NCBI GenBank assembly: GCA_002900995.3
Contig: CM035305.1
Span: 3,022,467 to 3,086,466, forward strand
Source: Ganoderma boninense
Lineage: Eukaryota > Basidiomycota > Agaricomycetes > Polyporales > Polyporaceae
Length of the DNA: 64,000 nucleotides
Reading direction: 5' to 3'
Part shown: positions 33,102 to 44,937 of the stretch, piece by piece
How positions within the stretch are numbered: position 1 is the stretch's first letter
How the letters are laid out: each line of letters opens with the position of its first letter
Position numbers and translations under genes: made by a program
Notes under the pieces: generated by a model
Told to the model about the DNA's origin: nothing
The model's input: only the letters and a program-made list of their open reading frames with translations
Database searches by the model: none

Positions 33102-34253
33102 CGCACTAAATATCATACAACATCAGACGACTGGCCCGACATCCTCTCCTTTTGCTTGCTTCCTTTCCGCCATCATGACAGATTCGTCGTAATGTTCCCT
33201 CCCCTTGGATGGTCTGACAGGGATGCTGCTTGTATTATTATTTTCTGGATTTTTGTGTCGCTACCTCGCCTACTACTCCCTTTTGTCTTTCTTAGTATGT
33301 ACCTCCCTTCTAGACATTTTGGGCTTGTCTTGTCGTTTCTTGTTGCTTCTCTTCTCCACCTTTTTTTTTTTTTTCGTTCCCACTGCCGTGCCGGTTTGGG
33401 TCCTGCTTTCCTGGGGGTGTTGTACGATGATGCTGGCGTAATCCGAGGCGGCCAGGTAGCTCGAGGCTGGCTGCGCCTGCCCGGGCGAACTGCCCCTCTG
33501 CTGCCCAACAAACATCTACAACACACCATCAGTCGTCTAGCCCAGCCTGCCTGCACTGCGCGCCGCCTGTGTGTGCTGTGTCCGCGTCTGGACCGTCTTG
33601 GAGCAGGCCCTCCCAGCCTTCTCATCTGTACCGCACCCCCAACATTCCTTGCCATCGTCCTCCAACTCCAGATGTTTTCGTACCACATACCTTACCTACA
33701 CCACATCTCGGGAAGATGGGAGGGCTGTGCCCGCATCGACCCCCTACCTACAAACCACTGTCGCACAAACCAATGTCGCACAATACAAAACCATGGAACG
33801 AACTGCGAGTGTGTCGATGTGTCGATGTCAGCGAACTTCGTCGGGGTGGTGCAAACTTCGGACGGACGAAGAAGTGATAGCGGATATAGTGATATATTGC
33901 TGCCAATGATTTCGGCGCACGCGGAAGCTATGAGGGGTAACCTACGTATGTGAACCCACGCCTACACTGGACAGTTGTACACGGACGTATACAGAACAGG
34001 ATTACGGCAACATAAAAATTACCTAGGATACTGCTAAGGCGAACAGCCAAACTAGGCGGGTAGCAGGGGTAGACGGGGTAAATGAAAGACATGTCGACAA
34101 GATGTAGTTCCTGTGGGTACATTTGAGACCAAGAAAAATGAAAATCATACGGCGCGGACACGCGGCGTGCCCCTTCCAGTTCGTGCAAGCGGATACACGT
34201 AGGATGTGCTTTGCGAAGGCACACCAGATGAGGTGAAACCATCGCGTTGTCGA
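33102..34253. other. Intergenic region with poly-T tract
   Basis: About 1.15 kb between the Pro/Ser-rich gene and the Ies1-like gene, which are convergent, so it contains both 3' ends. A run of 14 T lies at 33361-33374. A 265-codon open frame (33156-33953 +) was rejected: its composition is unlike its neighbours and it has no motif. Confidence 0.5.
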
Positions 34254-36234
34254 TCAACGCCAGGACTGGACCTGTTGGAGCCTACCGGTGGAGGGCTGCT
34301 GCTCGCCCTGACCGCTCCCACTCGGGCGGGGCTGCTGCGGCGCGGGAGGCGGCTGGATGTGAAGCTGGGGTTGCGGTTCAGGTTCCGGCGTCGGGGCTTT
34401 CCCTCGCAAGCGCTCCAGAACACGCAAACGGCGGTCTGTAGACGTGTGCAAATTAGCGACGTGATGGACAACGTTGGGCGTGGCCACGACGTGGTGTACT
34501 CACTATACTCCATCCGGACATGCTGGTCCTCTTCCTTGTCGGAGTCGTCGAGTGGGTCGGTGGCATTCACAACATGCCACGCCTCTGAATGACCGGTCAG
34601 TCAGCTGGACAGGGGAAGCCGTGTGAACATGCCGACTGACGCTGCAACATGCTTCGCTCGGCATTGGGATCTTCGCCAGAAGTGTCGCCTAATACGACGT
34701 CGTTAGCGACGCTTGAAAACGCTGAACAACCATGGGCGGATGGTTACCTCGGAATTCTTCCATTTGAAAGAGGGGGCGGGAGCTGCTCTCGCCCAAACCA
34801 GAGTGACCGTGCGGGCGCGACTCGTGGGAGTGGGATGAGCCACGGCTCCCGGTACCTCCCTCAGAGACGACGTGCCTCTGAGCCCGAGCCTGTCGGAAGG
34901 CGGCCATCTCCTGGACTGCCACCAGCGGTCAGAATCATCGATTCGTCGCAGCACTAAATGCAGCAAAAAGTCGAACACTTACTGGAGTAGGATGTGGACT
35001 GTGGGAGCGGCGTCGGGATCGGTGGGTTTTTCTTGCGACGCTTCTCCATCTCCATTTCGTCAACGAGCTCCTTCAGGAACTTGCTCCTGGTCGCGCTCAT
35101 CTTCTTGCCCCACTCCACCTCGTCCGGGGGATCGACGTTCTCCTGCGCCTGCTCCTCACGAGTGAGGCTCCGCATGCGCGGGACCTTGGGCGGGTTGGCC
35201 CTGGAGTAGTCGTCGTCGAACGGGTTCGGCTTGTCGGGACCTTGGAGATAGTGGTACATGAGCCACAAAAATACACGGGCGCGGGACGACGACGACAGAT
35301 TAATTGGAAGGAATAGGTCCAGAAACTCCACGGGCGGGTCGAAGTGCCTCTGGGCGACGGTCTGCAGTTTCCACGGTCCGTCAGAAGGCTGTATCGGATG
35401 CTGTAAGGGCGCGCAACCTACCATCGCGTGATTAGAGTTAGACAGGACGAAGATAAGGTTGACGACGCTCGTTGGGGGGAGCTGGCCTTGCCGCTGCAGA
35501 GGATGGTTAGAATCTACCGAGAGGCCGGCGGAAGACCTTACTCACCGTCTTCTCAATGATCTCACCGGGGGAAGACGGAGGAGGGGTCTTGAATTCAAAC
35601 GGCAAGAGGGCAGCCTTCAGGCAGTTCTTGATCCGGGGAGCGTCTTGCAAATTCCCATCGGTCTTCTGGAGCGAAGGCACCGGATGGTAGCTTCGCAGGG
35701 CAGTCTTCATCTCGGGGAAGACTGCGGAATATAAACGGTGAATACGGAGGCGAATAGAACCTCGGAGCTTTTACTCACACGCCATGGTTGTGTTGATTCT
35801 ACCTACGTTCGTGAGGAGGGCAATCTTGGCGAACTCGATCGCGAAAGCCGGTGTCTCGACCATTTTGTCCTTGAGTACCTTGGAGCACTTGGGGGAGTTG
35901 TACAGCGCGTTGACATAGAGGTCACAAAAGTTGACGACGGGTTGGTCGGGCGCGAGGTAGTCGATGAAAGCCTTTGTGCGGTCGGTGAAGATGTAGTAGA
36001 GGAGGTCATATTGGAGGTCCTCTCTGGTCAACGGCTCCGCGTCGGTGCGTTTGATGGGGAGCGTCTTCCTGCCCAGGTATTGCGCGCTGTGGGGGGGGGG
36101 GCGTGATGAGCGTAAGGCGGGCAGGAGGGGACGGAGGGGACTGACGGAGTGTTGACTTGGTGGATATTCCATCCCTGGATGTTTTGGAGGGCGGCAGCAG
36201 AGTAACGGTGGTCTGTTGAGCTGGATGACGCCAT
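34254..36234 (-). CDS. IES1: Ies1-like INO80-complex subunit, canonical paralog A
   Basis: Nine minus-strand exons (36234-36146, 36086-35779, 35721-35546, 35493-35422, 35361-34983, 34915-34748, 34688-34641, 34584-34504, 34435-34254) join in frame to 500 aa. The conserved region contains EPLTREDLQYDLLYYIF, VNFCDLYVNALYNSPKCSKV, NVGRINTTMAFFPEMKTAL, YHPVPSLQKTDGNLQDAPRI, PPTSVVNLIFVL, and SSSSRARVFLWLMYHYLQG. The C-terminal part is charged and Pro-rich and keeps LERLRGKAPTP. I recognise this as the fungal family annotated as Ino eighty subunit 1; the name is from memory and not checked. In yeast Ies1 is part of the species-variable Nhp10 module of INO80. A second paralog is at 54.0-56.2 kb. Confidence 0.8.
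36091..36101. repeat. Poly-G/poly-C run next to a splice acceptor
   Basis: Eleven consecutive G on the plus strand (C on the minus strand) lie inside the first intron of the Ies1-like paralog A, so the acceptor reads poly-C then ACAG. Such runs are prone to sequencing or replication slippage. Because it is intronic, length changes would not shift the reading frame. Confidence 0.85.
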
Positions 36235-38268
36235 GAAGAGGAGGAAGAGCGGTGCACGAGGCAATTACGGAAGTACTGACCCTCACTGCACGAGGCGTCA
36301 AGACGATTTGCGGTAGTGGACGCGCCTTTTATCGTCGCCCACAGAGAGCCAGGACTTGTCGGATCTGGGGAGGGGGGTCTCACGTGTAGAATGGTGGTCG
36401 AGAAGTCTTGCGTTCCGATTGTCATCAGGAGCCGTTCGACGATCGATTTCACCCTGGAGGGGAGGTGCGAGGATGGGGTGCCACGGGTAATCCTAGGACG
36501 AGTGGAAAGTGCCGAGGAGCATGCAAGAGGGCTGGTTTTGGCAGAAAGGGTCCAGGAGAGCCAACTGAGGCGCAAATGAACGCAGTGGCAGCCACGGGGA
36601 GGAGGGCGAGGGCAGCCGTCTAGCACACGCGCGGCCCGAGGGTGGTCGAGGAGAATGAAAAATGCTGGGTCATTCCTGCGAGGCCACTCGCCCATGCTCC
36701 GCCTCCGAGACCCAGCGCCTGCCCCAGGCGCCCGTAACCAACCCCTCCGCAGCCCAGCGCCCGCGCATATCGCCCCCAGATCTTCGCACGCGCCGTCCTC
36801 AGCAACCATCGTCCGCATCTTCGCGGATGCAAATCCGCCCATTCGTCCTCTCCCAACCCCCCAGAGCTGCCCCGCCTCGCAGCGTCAGTGCTCTCCACCA
36901 AGGCACCCGGTGCATTCCGGCAACGCCATAAAAGGAAACACCAGTACGCGGTAACCTTCCCCGCCTGCAGTCTCCGCTCTCTGCGGTCATCGCCTGCGTC
37001 CCATCCGTCCCCCGTCTCCCTTAATTCTCAATACAGTCCCTACCCACTCATGCAGTCTGCGCAGCCCCTCTTCTTGACTCCGTCTCCGACAACACGGCGG
37101 CCTCATCAACAATAGACGCGTTCTTGCCTTCCATACTCTTAATTCTACGCCGCCACGACTTCGCGCCGCACCAGTGATCAACCGATAACCGTGCCTGCGT
37201 CGCGGGAGCCAATTCAAACGACGCCAGCATGCTATCGCGCACTCCCATCGATCGTATGCCGCATCTAAAACCTCCAGGGTGCCATATGATGCTGCCCGTC
37301 CTTGCACCCATACCATGCTGCATCCCGGCTGTACTCCATCGAGTTCCCGGCGAGTCCAGGTCCAAGTACGTACAAAACATGTCAGCGTTGTGCATATATT
37401 CCAGGCGTATTTTCTACCGACGTGGACATAGATGACGACCTGTGGTCCCTCGTATCCCCAACAGGGCTGATCGGTGCCGGCCACAAATCTCGGCCGCTTG
37501 CCCGACACCATTGCAGGCTTTCAGCGGATCTTCTTGCCGTGTTCAGTCGCGGCTGCAGGCTTTCCTGGCAATGAACGAGTTCCAGCCGATCTGTTGGACT
37601 CCGTGGTGTGCCAGATGATGAGGATCTCGGGGACCCGTCCTCCGGCAGACATCGTGTTTGCGTGGCGTGCGGTGTTTCCGCGGAAACGGTCGTAAAAATT
37701 AGCAGACCGCTACTTTTGCCTCGGGCTGCTTCTCCCGCCCCGAAATCTACATCCAGGTGTGTGTCGAGGCTCGGCTCCGGGATAGACTCCACGGCATCCA
37801 CCGCGCATTCTGTCAGCTCCCCATAGCCCTGGCTCACCTGAGGTCCCTCGCAGATAACTCCGACAGTGATCGCTCGTCTCGCGGTGCCCATGATCGCAGA
37901 GGGTCTCAGGTTCCGCGGTACTGAATAGGGCATGCACTGGACAGGAGGAGGAGGTTCTAGCGTACGCACGGTGCTGAGGTCTCACCAACGCAAGGCTCAT
38001 CCACGGACAAGTCAGACACTCGGTAGCCTGCCGCCTGCAAGCCATATGGGGCGAGCGGATGGAGGAGGAGGCTTGGTTGAGGAGAGCTGGAGAAGGCCGT
38101 CTATTCTTTCCTTCTTAGCGGGCGTCTGTTAGCGTTCCCATTTCGGTCATGCCTGCCACGTGTGGAATGAGCCAGGAACGACGCGTCACACTTTGTCGCC
38201 TTGGCACAAACACACGCACTGCAGGCTCCCTGGGAATCCTGCCGCACTCGCTTCGTCTTCACACCACC
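36235..38268. other. Unassigned 2-kb interval
   Basis: The interval lies between the Ies1-like gene and TIM8, which point away from each other. It should hold two promoters, yet 2 kb is long for this dense region. The longest frames (36006-36842 - and 37382-37969 -) have no recognisable motif, and the first overlaps the Ies1-like exon in another frame. An unrecognised gene or noncoding RNA is possible; nothing is supported. Confidence 0.4.
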
Positions 38269-38669
38269 ATGTCCGACGCCCTGGCCACCCCCAAGCTCGA
38301 TGCTGCGTCTCAGGTATGCCCCACAATCTCATATCCCCTAGCCGTCACGCTAAACGCCATCCGCGACCTATAGAAGGAGCTCGAACAGTTCCTCGAAACA
38401 GAACAGGCGCAAGCCCGTGTTCAAACCCAAATACACACCCTCACCAGCCTCTGCTGGGATAAGTGAGTCTTCCCACCGCTACTTCTCGCTCTGTCTGGAT
38501 CCCAATCATTTCCGTCTTTGCCCTGTCTAGATGTGTGGGCTCGATCTCGTCTGGATTCTCGGGAAAGGAGCAGACCTGTCTCGAGAACTGCGTCGGCCGC
38601 TTCTTTGACGCCAGCGACTACCTCATCCGAAGGGTCGAGCAGCAACGGGCAATGGCCGGTGCGCCGTAA
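38269..38669 (+). CDS. TIM8: Small Tim protein Tim8
   Basis: Exons 38269-38313, 38374-38462 and 38531-38669 join to 90 aa, the usual Tim8 length. The twin CX3C motifs CWDKC and CLENC are separated by 14 residues, as in small Tim chaperones. The flanks (KELEQFLETEQAQARVQTQI and FFDASDYLIRRVEQQ) match Tim8. The second intron splits the lysine codon inside the first CX3C. Tim8 pairs with Tim13 in the intermembrane space to escort hydrophobic precursors to the TIM22 complex. Confidence 0.96.
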
Positions 38670-38951
38670 AAATTCCGTTGCAACGACCGACCCCCTCTTC
38701 CCTATTCACCGCTCCGTCTGCCGGCTTCTTTCGCTGCCAGCGAGCCCCTCTTCTTAGACGCTTACCTCGCGATATTTTCACATCCTCCCATCCCCCGAAG
38801 TACCTTATGACATCCGTCCCGTAATCATCATGGATATAGAGGTCCCGCGCTTCGCATGCATTGAATCACATGAGCACACTATTACAAGATGCCCCCGTGC
38901 ACAACGTTGTGTCTCGTGTCGTCTACGGCTCGAGCCTAGTCCAAGTCCCCA

Positions 38952-40506
38952 CTAGCAACGTTTCGATGGAGCACACCCGACGACAGCCGGTATGAAGAAA
39001 CAGAACGCATCCAATATCTCGTAACGGTGCTTGAGTTGCACCGGCAGGGTCACCGTCGCGGGCCCTGACTTTGACTCAGCCGCCGCACTAAGATAGCCCG
39101 TCTCGAGGAACCTGCTCATGAGCTTGTCCTTCTCCCGCCAGAGGTCCCGAAGCCAGAGCTCGAATGCATCGCTTTCTGCCTTGGGGATCTCGATCTCCAC
39201 CGCACCGTGTGTTGAGCCGTTCGGCACAATGTCGGGGTTGGAGCTTGAGATATTCCCAATGGGTATGTCGCGATTCACGTTGAACTTTCGGATGTGCATG
39301 TGGACGGCGGGCGGAGGGACGCTGTCGCAGAAGATGGACCGCAGGGTATAGTATGACTGTCCGTAACCGAGGTATGGAATTCCTGCGCTTCTCGGTCAGT
39401 ACGAGGGGCACACCCTATACCCGCGGAGGTACTCGCCTGGGTATGCCATGGTAATGTCGATCAACTCGAGGCTGGGTATGCGCGGTGCAAGCGAGCGCAG
39501 GGAGTAGTGCAGACCAGTCGAACGCGGCAGAAGAATGTTCACCATGTCGGGCTGGAGGCAGAAATGGTAGCCATGCATTGATTTTGAGAACACACTACGC
39601 ACGATGCCCAGCTTGTCCGCGTACTTCTTGCTGATCGGTCGAGTGTCCTTGCTCACGAGCGTACCTTCCGGATACAGAAAGAATGTAAAGGGTGAATCCT
39701 CCTTCTGGGCCCGGCGGGCGAGCCAGGACAGGCCTGCTGACAGGTGCAGGCGGTCGGAGGCCCAAGAGCGTTCAAGGAAGATGAAGTTGTAGAATTGCAT
39801 ACCCTGCAGTCCCGAACGACCACGACACGGATCAGCACGCATGGCATCCGAATTGAAACGCCAACACACACCCAGCCCAAGATCGGCACCCATTTCAGGC
39901 TTTTCTTGAGGACGATGAAGACGTCTTTGTGAGTTCCCATGAAATACGTCAGCGTCCACGCGTACCACCAGTCCGCGTAGACCTATGATGCTGAGCGGTT
40001 AGTGAAATCTAGTGCCGGGCTCGCGGGCACGGACCTGGTGGTTTGCTATGAGAACGCTCCTCTTGGGCAAGTTGAGCGAGGCGACCCGTCCGTTCTCGTC
40101 TCGCTCTACGAGGGTTTCGATTTCTTCAGGGGTGAACTTGCCTTGCCCCTCTGTCTCAAATGAAATGACAAATTCCGTGTGTCCAAACCATTGGCTGGAC
40201 AGTACTGCATTGGGACAATCCGCTTCAGATCCCCATACCTTCCGCAGCGTTCAAGCAAAGTAGAAACGTACCAAGCAGCGCGCAGAACGCACCCTTTGTA
40301 TACCGGACTCCTTCGTAGTATAGCTTGCGTGCGCGGCGGAAGGGGAGGAGCTTGAGGGGCAGGACGACTACCAATTGGGAGCCGTTGATCATGAGACATG
40401 CGATGAGGAAGACGGCCAGGACGAGGGCTCCGTGGGCCGTCTGTGTCCATGTCCGTCGCGGTCGTGAGGGGATTGGAATCGTGTGGAGCTCAGGCATCGC
40501 GGTCAT
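38952..40506 (-). CDS. PlsC-type lysophospholipid acyltransferase (CST26/LCLAT-like)
   Basis: A multi-exon minus-strand gene of about 400 aa. The start is the ATG at 40506 (MTAMPELHTIP) or at 40497. An N-terminal membrane segment (ALVLAVFLIACLMINGSQLV) precedes the acyltransferase domain. NHQVYADWWYAW carries the catalytic HX4D, FLERSWASDR the second block, and FLYPEGTLVSKD the acyl-acceptor binding block. A hydrophobic C-terminal stretch (ILDAFCFFIPAVVG) may form a second membrane anchor. The family acylates lysophosphatidic acid, lysophosphatidylinositol or lysocardiolipin at the sn-2 position in the ER. The order of blocks and the Trp-rich HX4D region resemble yeast Cst26/Psi1 and animal LCLAT1, so a lysophosphatidylinositol role is possible. 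It is convergent with TIM8. Confidence 0.9.
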
Positions 40507-43500
40507 GGGGGGTCGACGCTCCGAGTCGTTGGAGGTCGTACAGAAGACAGGTAGAGATGAAATAGTACAGGCTTGCACAAGTATGGTACAACAGCACTGG
40601 GGCAAAGAGCGAATAGGCGAGAGGGACGGGGAGCGCGGTCTGGAGATATGTCGGTGCGGACGTTGGCTTCGAAGACGATGCAGGCGGTGAAGACCGCCAG
40701 GCGCCGTGAGGGTCGGCGCCGCGCACGATTGCGGTGCGGAAGATGCACGGTGGCCGTCCGACGCCTTCGTCAGCGTGCGCCAACTGAATCAGATGTGTTG
40801 GCGGCGGCGTCCCGAGGTGCTACAAGCCGCCGGAGTACGCTGTCAACATCGTTGAAACCAGTCACGCGTCGATACACAAGCTGCAGAACATACTAAGTGT
40901 CACGCTAGTATCGACTGGTTTAGTAGACATCGTCGGGCACCCGAATCATTTGAATTGGTACGTCAGCCTGACAGGAAATGTGGCGGCGTGAGGGACAACC
41001 TGAATGACTGCCCAGAGTCCTGTGACATTGTATTGGGGCGTTTCCGAGACATGTTGTGCTCGATACATATAACCTCTGAAGCCCTTCGAAGGTTCTGATC
41101 AGGCGTGAAGGGGTCTCCGCCAGGGTCGCACAGTCCTCGGAGATGAGGCGTGAATACCACAGATCTACCCGGTGGCGTTAGGCATCAGTACATCAGCGCA
41201 GATCGTATGTCCGCCGGTCCTCAATTCAACAACAATCAACACTAGCACCCTGGAATACTCCGAGATGGTCATCGCAATCTCCTCAGCGACAAATGGCCGC
41301 TTCTTCGGCCCTCGACACGTGAATGGTTCTCTAACATCCACAAGACCGTCGCAGCCTACCTACACTGGAGTCAATTGGCTCTGGTGAGCAACCTTGAAAC
41401 AATACTTGGCGTACTTACGCTCTCACTCTCCCTGTAGCGCGCCAGGGAAGGCAGTTCATAGGATTGCTCAACGTCGCCGGTGCAGCGCTGAACTTCCATT
41501 CGTCTGCGTATCTGCGTCCCCATTGCGATAGAAAGTGCCCTGTAACCAAAGGACGTCCACGATGTCCACCATGAGGCGGAAAGGACGCTCGAGCCCCTCA
41601 AGGTGTGAAACTACCGGGACGGCTCTTCCAAGAACGACTGAGATCGCCGTAGCAGCGGAGTATGGGAGAACCCCAAACCATCCTGACCGTCCCACTGCTA
41701 TGTGGGATTAGATGTGCCGGCTATATCAAAAACAGATAAATGAAGAGCATCCCCGCGGCATGGAAGCAAAGGAGATCTGCACGATAAATAGCTAACCTTC
41801 ATCACAAGGCGGCACGTACACGAGGAAGTTGGCCGTTCCAGCAGCGAGAGTGATCTTCGCCCAGACAGGAGGCAGAGAGAAGATGACTAGGGATGGAGTT
41901 GGATTCCCGACGTATACGTAAACCTGAATGCCGAAGACGGCGTGGAATGCAGTGGAACGCCTCCATGGCGTCCTAGGGGCCAGGAGAATGACCAATACAT
42001 GCGCATTGCACATAGTGCTGAAATTAATGTTGTCCTCATGGACTTCTGCAGGGGACGAGTTTTCAAGAGGAGCATAAGAAGCCTGTCAGACTTGATCATC
42101 TGTCTCGAGCAGGAAACCCTCGAATCCTTGAACGTCGGCACGACTCGTCCTGAACGGTATGATCGATAATAATCGGCTGTTCTTCACCTGTGCGCCGAGA
42201 CGGGACGAACTGGCGTAAGTAAAACCCTAGAACAAGACATGCCCTCTGTGACCGTTCAACCCGCACCAAAATGCCGGTCCGGTAATGACCACTCACAGAA
42301 AGGTTCAATAGAACTTTGTCGGCACGGCCGCTGTATGGACGCGGTCTGGAACTGAGTTTGCTCCAGCCCCGATCGCTACCAGGACTTCCCGCGTGGACTG
42401 AATGAGCCGAGTCGGATAGGGTTCCAGGTAGCGTGAGGCGCAGGGGAGACGTTACAGTGGAAAATTGGTCTAACAGCTTGATTGCGCATAAAGGACCGTT
42501 CAAGATTTTGAACGCCAACGTTGACGATCGTTGTTGACCGTTGACCAACAGGACTTCGGGGCTCTGCATAGGCAAATCAGTGACCGCATTGACAACATGG
42601 GAACGTGGGGCGAGTGGCGTGATGAGGAAGAGGATGAATTCCGCGGAGAGGACCTCACAATTTAGAGGACATAGATAGCCCGCATGACCGTGAACGAAGT
42701 TCATTAGCGGGACCTCCCTGAACCCGTGGAGGAACGAGGAGTACTCGTGTTGTGTATGACCGAATGACGGAAATCGAAGCCGCGCAAAGCTTCGCGAGAT
42801 AGGGTGTCGAGGAAATGCCGAAAAATACAACAGAGGGACAGTATGCACATAGGAGTATCAAAGAGGCTGCACACGGATCATTCTAGGCCACATACGTGCC
42901 ACAGCAGCCAGGTTGGAGCTGACCATATTATTCCTGTGTGTGCAGAGGTTTAGATCCTTTCTGTCAATAGATCGCTGACGACCGACGTTCAATGTTCAAC
43001 GTTCAACGTTCACCGGTCAACGGTCTAGCAAATGAGTTGAATCGGATAGATGGTCCGCTTCACTTCCGAAAACCTCAGGACCTCGTTCTCTCGGGGAACG
43101 ACTTGCTCTCTTGGATTCGGGTTCCTGAGAAAGAGAATGATTACATAGTGTTTGGGAAGACTCCGACATGGTGACTGGAAAGGGATAGCGCGGCACAGAC
43201 CTTGATGTTGAGGACTACAGTAAGCGGAAATGCCGTTCGAGATACCGTAACCTCCCTCAATGAGTGTCATTGAACGACCTCGCTGGGAGACGTATCTGGT
43301 AGAATATCACAGCGACATGTAAAGTTGGGATGATGATGAGGAAGCCTGCTGGGGGTCACGGCCGTGTGCACTGGCAAATAAGTATCGCTGACGAAGAAAA
43401 GGACGGTTGGTCGTTACCCTGGTCCATACAGCTGTGGCCAATAAGTAAGTAGCAGTTGCCCACAGAAGCGCAGAAAACTCTTCCCGACGCGAGGGGCCGC

Positions 43501-43803
43501 AGTGCGTTAAGTCGCCGGCGGGGCGCGGGAGAACCCGTGATATGCTGGGAGCGCCCACAGACGCCCACGGGGACAGGGCGAGAGACGCCGGCGGATGTAG
43601 GGCGGCGCTTGCAGAGTGCAGGGCCGTCAAGTGCCCATGACGCCGACGGTCCTGGTCCAAACGTCTCGGTTGCTCTCAGCGTCATGGCAGGCGTGTGCAC
43701 GTCCCATCTACCACAGGCTACCTGCCCAGCGTCGCCCCGGTAGTCCCCTGCCCTCTTCTTGTCCGTCAACCACTGACGTCCCCGCTGTTTCCCGCAGCTC
43801 CCC
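40507..43803. other. Unassigned 3.3-kb interval
   Basis: No gene could be supported. Several medium minus-strand frames (42096-42848, 41792-42013, 41468-41695) include hydrophobic stretches, but they sit in different phases and could not be joined through clean introns. A short minus-strand frame begins at about 43171 (MSESSQTLCNHS) and closes after 46 codons. The interval may hold a degenerate multi-pass membrane protein gene, or be plain intergenic DNA. Confidence 0.4.
42985..43019 (+). repeat. Degenerate heptamer tandem repeat
   Basis: Four copies of a 7-bp unit ACGTTCA (one reads ATGTTCA) run from 42985 to 43012, followed by a degenerate CCGGTCA. Related GTTGACC/GTTGACG sequence occurs at about 42529-42546. 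The function is unknown; it may be replication slippage or a cluster of protein-binding sites. Confidence 0.75.
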
Positions 43804-44937
43804 ATGCACCCCATCCACGACCCCCCCGTCCTCGTCGACGACCTCATTCCCATCATCCTTGAGAGCGACGACCACTGGTGGCCGCGAGACTTCCAGCGAC
43901 TCGCTCTCATATCCCCCGCCTGGCTCTCTCCCGTCAGGAAGCGGCTCTACGCGACGCCGTCCCTTCGATCGTTCCGCGCATGCAACCTCTTCGCGCGGAC
44001 TCTCACCGAGAATCCCACATTACTCCCGTACCTCCATGGGTTGGAACTCCGACCCATCGCAGACGGTCGGCGCGCCCTCGGTGAAGAGGAAATGCGAAGC
44101 CTGAGGTACATTCTCGGTCTCAATGGCCTCCAATCGATCACCCTCGGAGGGGACTTGGCCATCTCAGCCGAGCGGTTCCTCCATTTCATGGGCCACACCC
44201 CGACAGTCACCACCTTGCACATCGATGGCTACGTCGCTCCAGACGACCGCGCATCGTCTGCGGTTCACAGGCTTCCTTCCCTTGAATGGGACGATGTCAT
44301 CGCGTTCAGGTTTCCCTACCTCCGCACCCTCACCCTAAGCAACGTCGCACTCACGATATACCCTTCCGCCTCGGAGTGTCCGGGCACGTTGTCCCACCTC
44401 ACGTTGAATAACGTCGATATCATCGATGGAGTCCTTCCGGACCTCTGCCAAGGAGCTTCGGAAACACTGCGCGTCCTGAAGGTCGTCGGAACGTCCACGG
44501 TTCACTTGGATGACCACATCCTCTCGATGTTGGAGTTCTGTCACAATCTTCAAGAACTCCATTATACCGCCGTCGACAAATACATCCATCCATCAATTTT
44601 CGATAGCGAGGACACTCCGACGTCCCCGAACCTTCAGGCGCTCCATATGTCGGGTTTCGATGTCAACCCGCAGACATTACACGCGATTGCGCAGGTGTTT
44701 CCAAACCTTGTCGACTTCGCCGTTCTCGGGCGCATTATTCGCGTCCCCCCTGAGGAGTGGAAGTTGTTTGTCGAGTCTGGCAAACTACCCCATCTGCGAC
44801 GACTGGTCACTACAGCTGGCACAAACGTGCCTCCCTTTGCATTCTGGTCTTTGGACCAAATAACTCCTCTGCAGGATGCTTGTAGGTCCTATGGTGTCGA
44901 TCTTGATTGTGGACCACACCCAGGTCGTGTTCTTTAG
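43804..44937 (+). CDS. F-box-like/LRR protein
   Basis: A single uninterrupted 377-aa frame, unusual beside the intron-rich neighbours but typical of Agaricomycete F-box families. The N-terminus (PVLVDDLIPIILESDDHWWP then FQRLALISPAWLSPVRKRLY) has the degenerate F-box pattern of this group. The rest shows repeated L..L.L and hydrophobic segments (LRSLRYILGLNGLQSITLGG, YLRTLTLSNVAL, HLTLNNVDI, LRVLKVVG) consistent with irregular leucine-rich repeats. Such proteins are presumed adaptors of SCF ubiquitin ligases. These families expand and turn over rapidly, so this copy may be lineage-specific. The target is unknown. Confidence 0.75.
   Translation: MHPIHDPPVLVDDLIPIILESDDHWWPRDFQRLALISPAWLSPVRKRLYATPSLRSFRACNLFARTLTENPTLLPYLHGLELRPIADGRRALGEEEMRSLRYILGLNGLQSITLGGDLAISAERFLHFMGHTPTVTTLHIDGYVAPDDRASSAVHRLPSLEWDDVIAFRFPYLRTLTLSNVALTIYPSASECPGTLSHLTLNNVDIIDGVLPDLCQGASETLRVLKVVGTSTVHLDDHILSMLEFCHNLQELHYTAVDKYIHPSIFDSEDTPTSPNLQALHMSGFDVNPQTLHAIAQVFPNLVDFAVLGRIIRVPPEEWKLFVESGKLPHLRRLVTTAGTNVPPFAFWSLDQITPLQDACRSYGVDLDCGPHPGRVL

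Noticed and set aside
33156..33953. A 265-codon plus-strand frame downstream of the Pro/Ser-rich gene
   Set aside because: It contains a poly-T-encoded Phe run, no domain, and lies where the 3' UTRs of two convergent genes are expected.
36006..36842. A 278-codon minus-strand frame
   Set aside because: It overlaps the first two exons of the Ies1-like gene in another frame, has low-complexity Pro/Ser/Arg composition and no motif. It is best explained by GC-rich sequence lacking stops.
42096..42848. A 250-codon minus-strand frame considered as a membrane protein (DUF6533-like)
   Set aside because: I looked for the usual first-helix motif of that family and for in-frame continuation across introns on either side and found neither, so no family name is justified.
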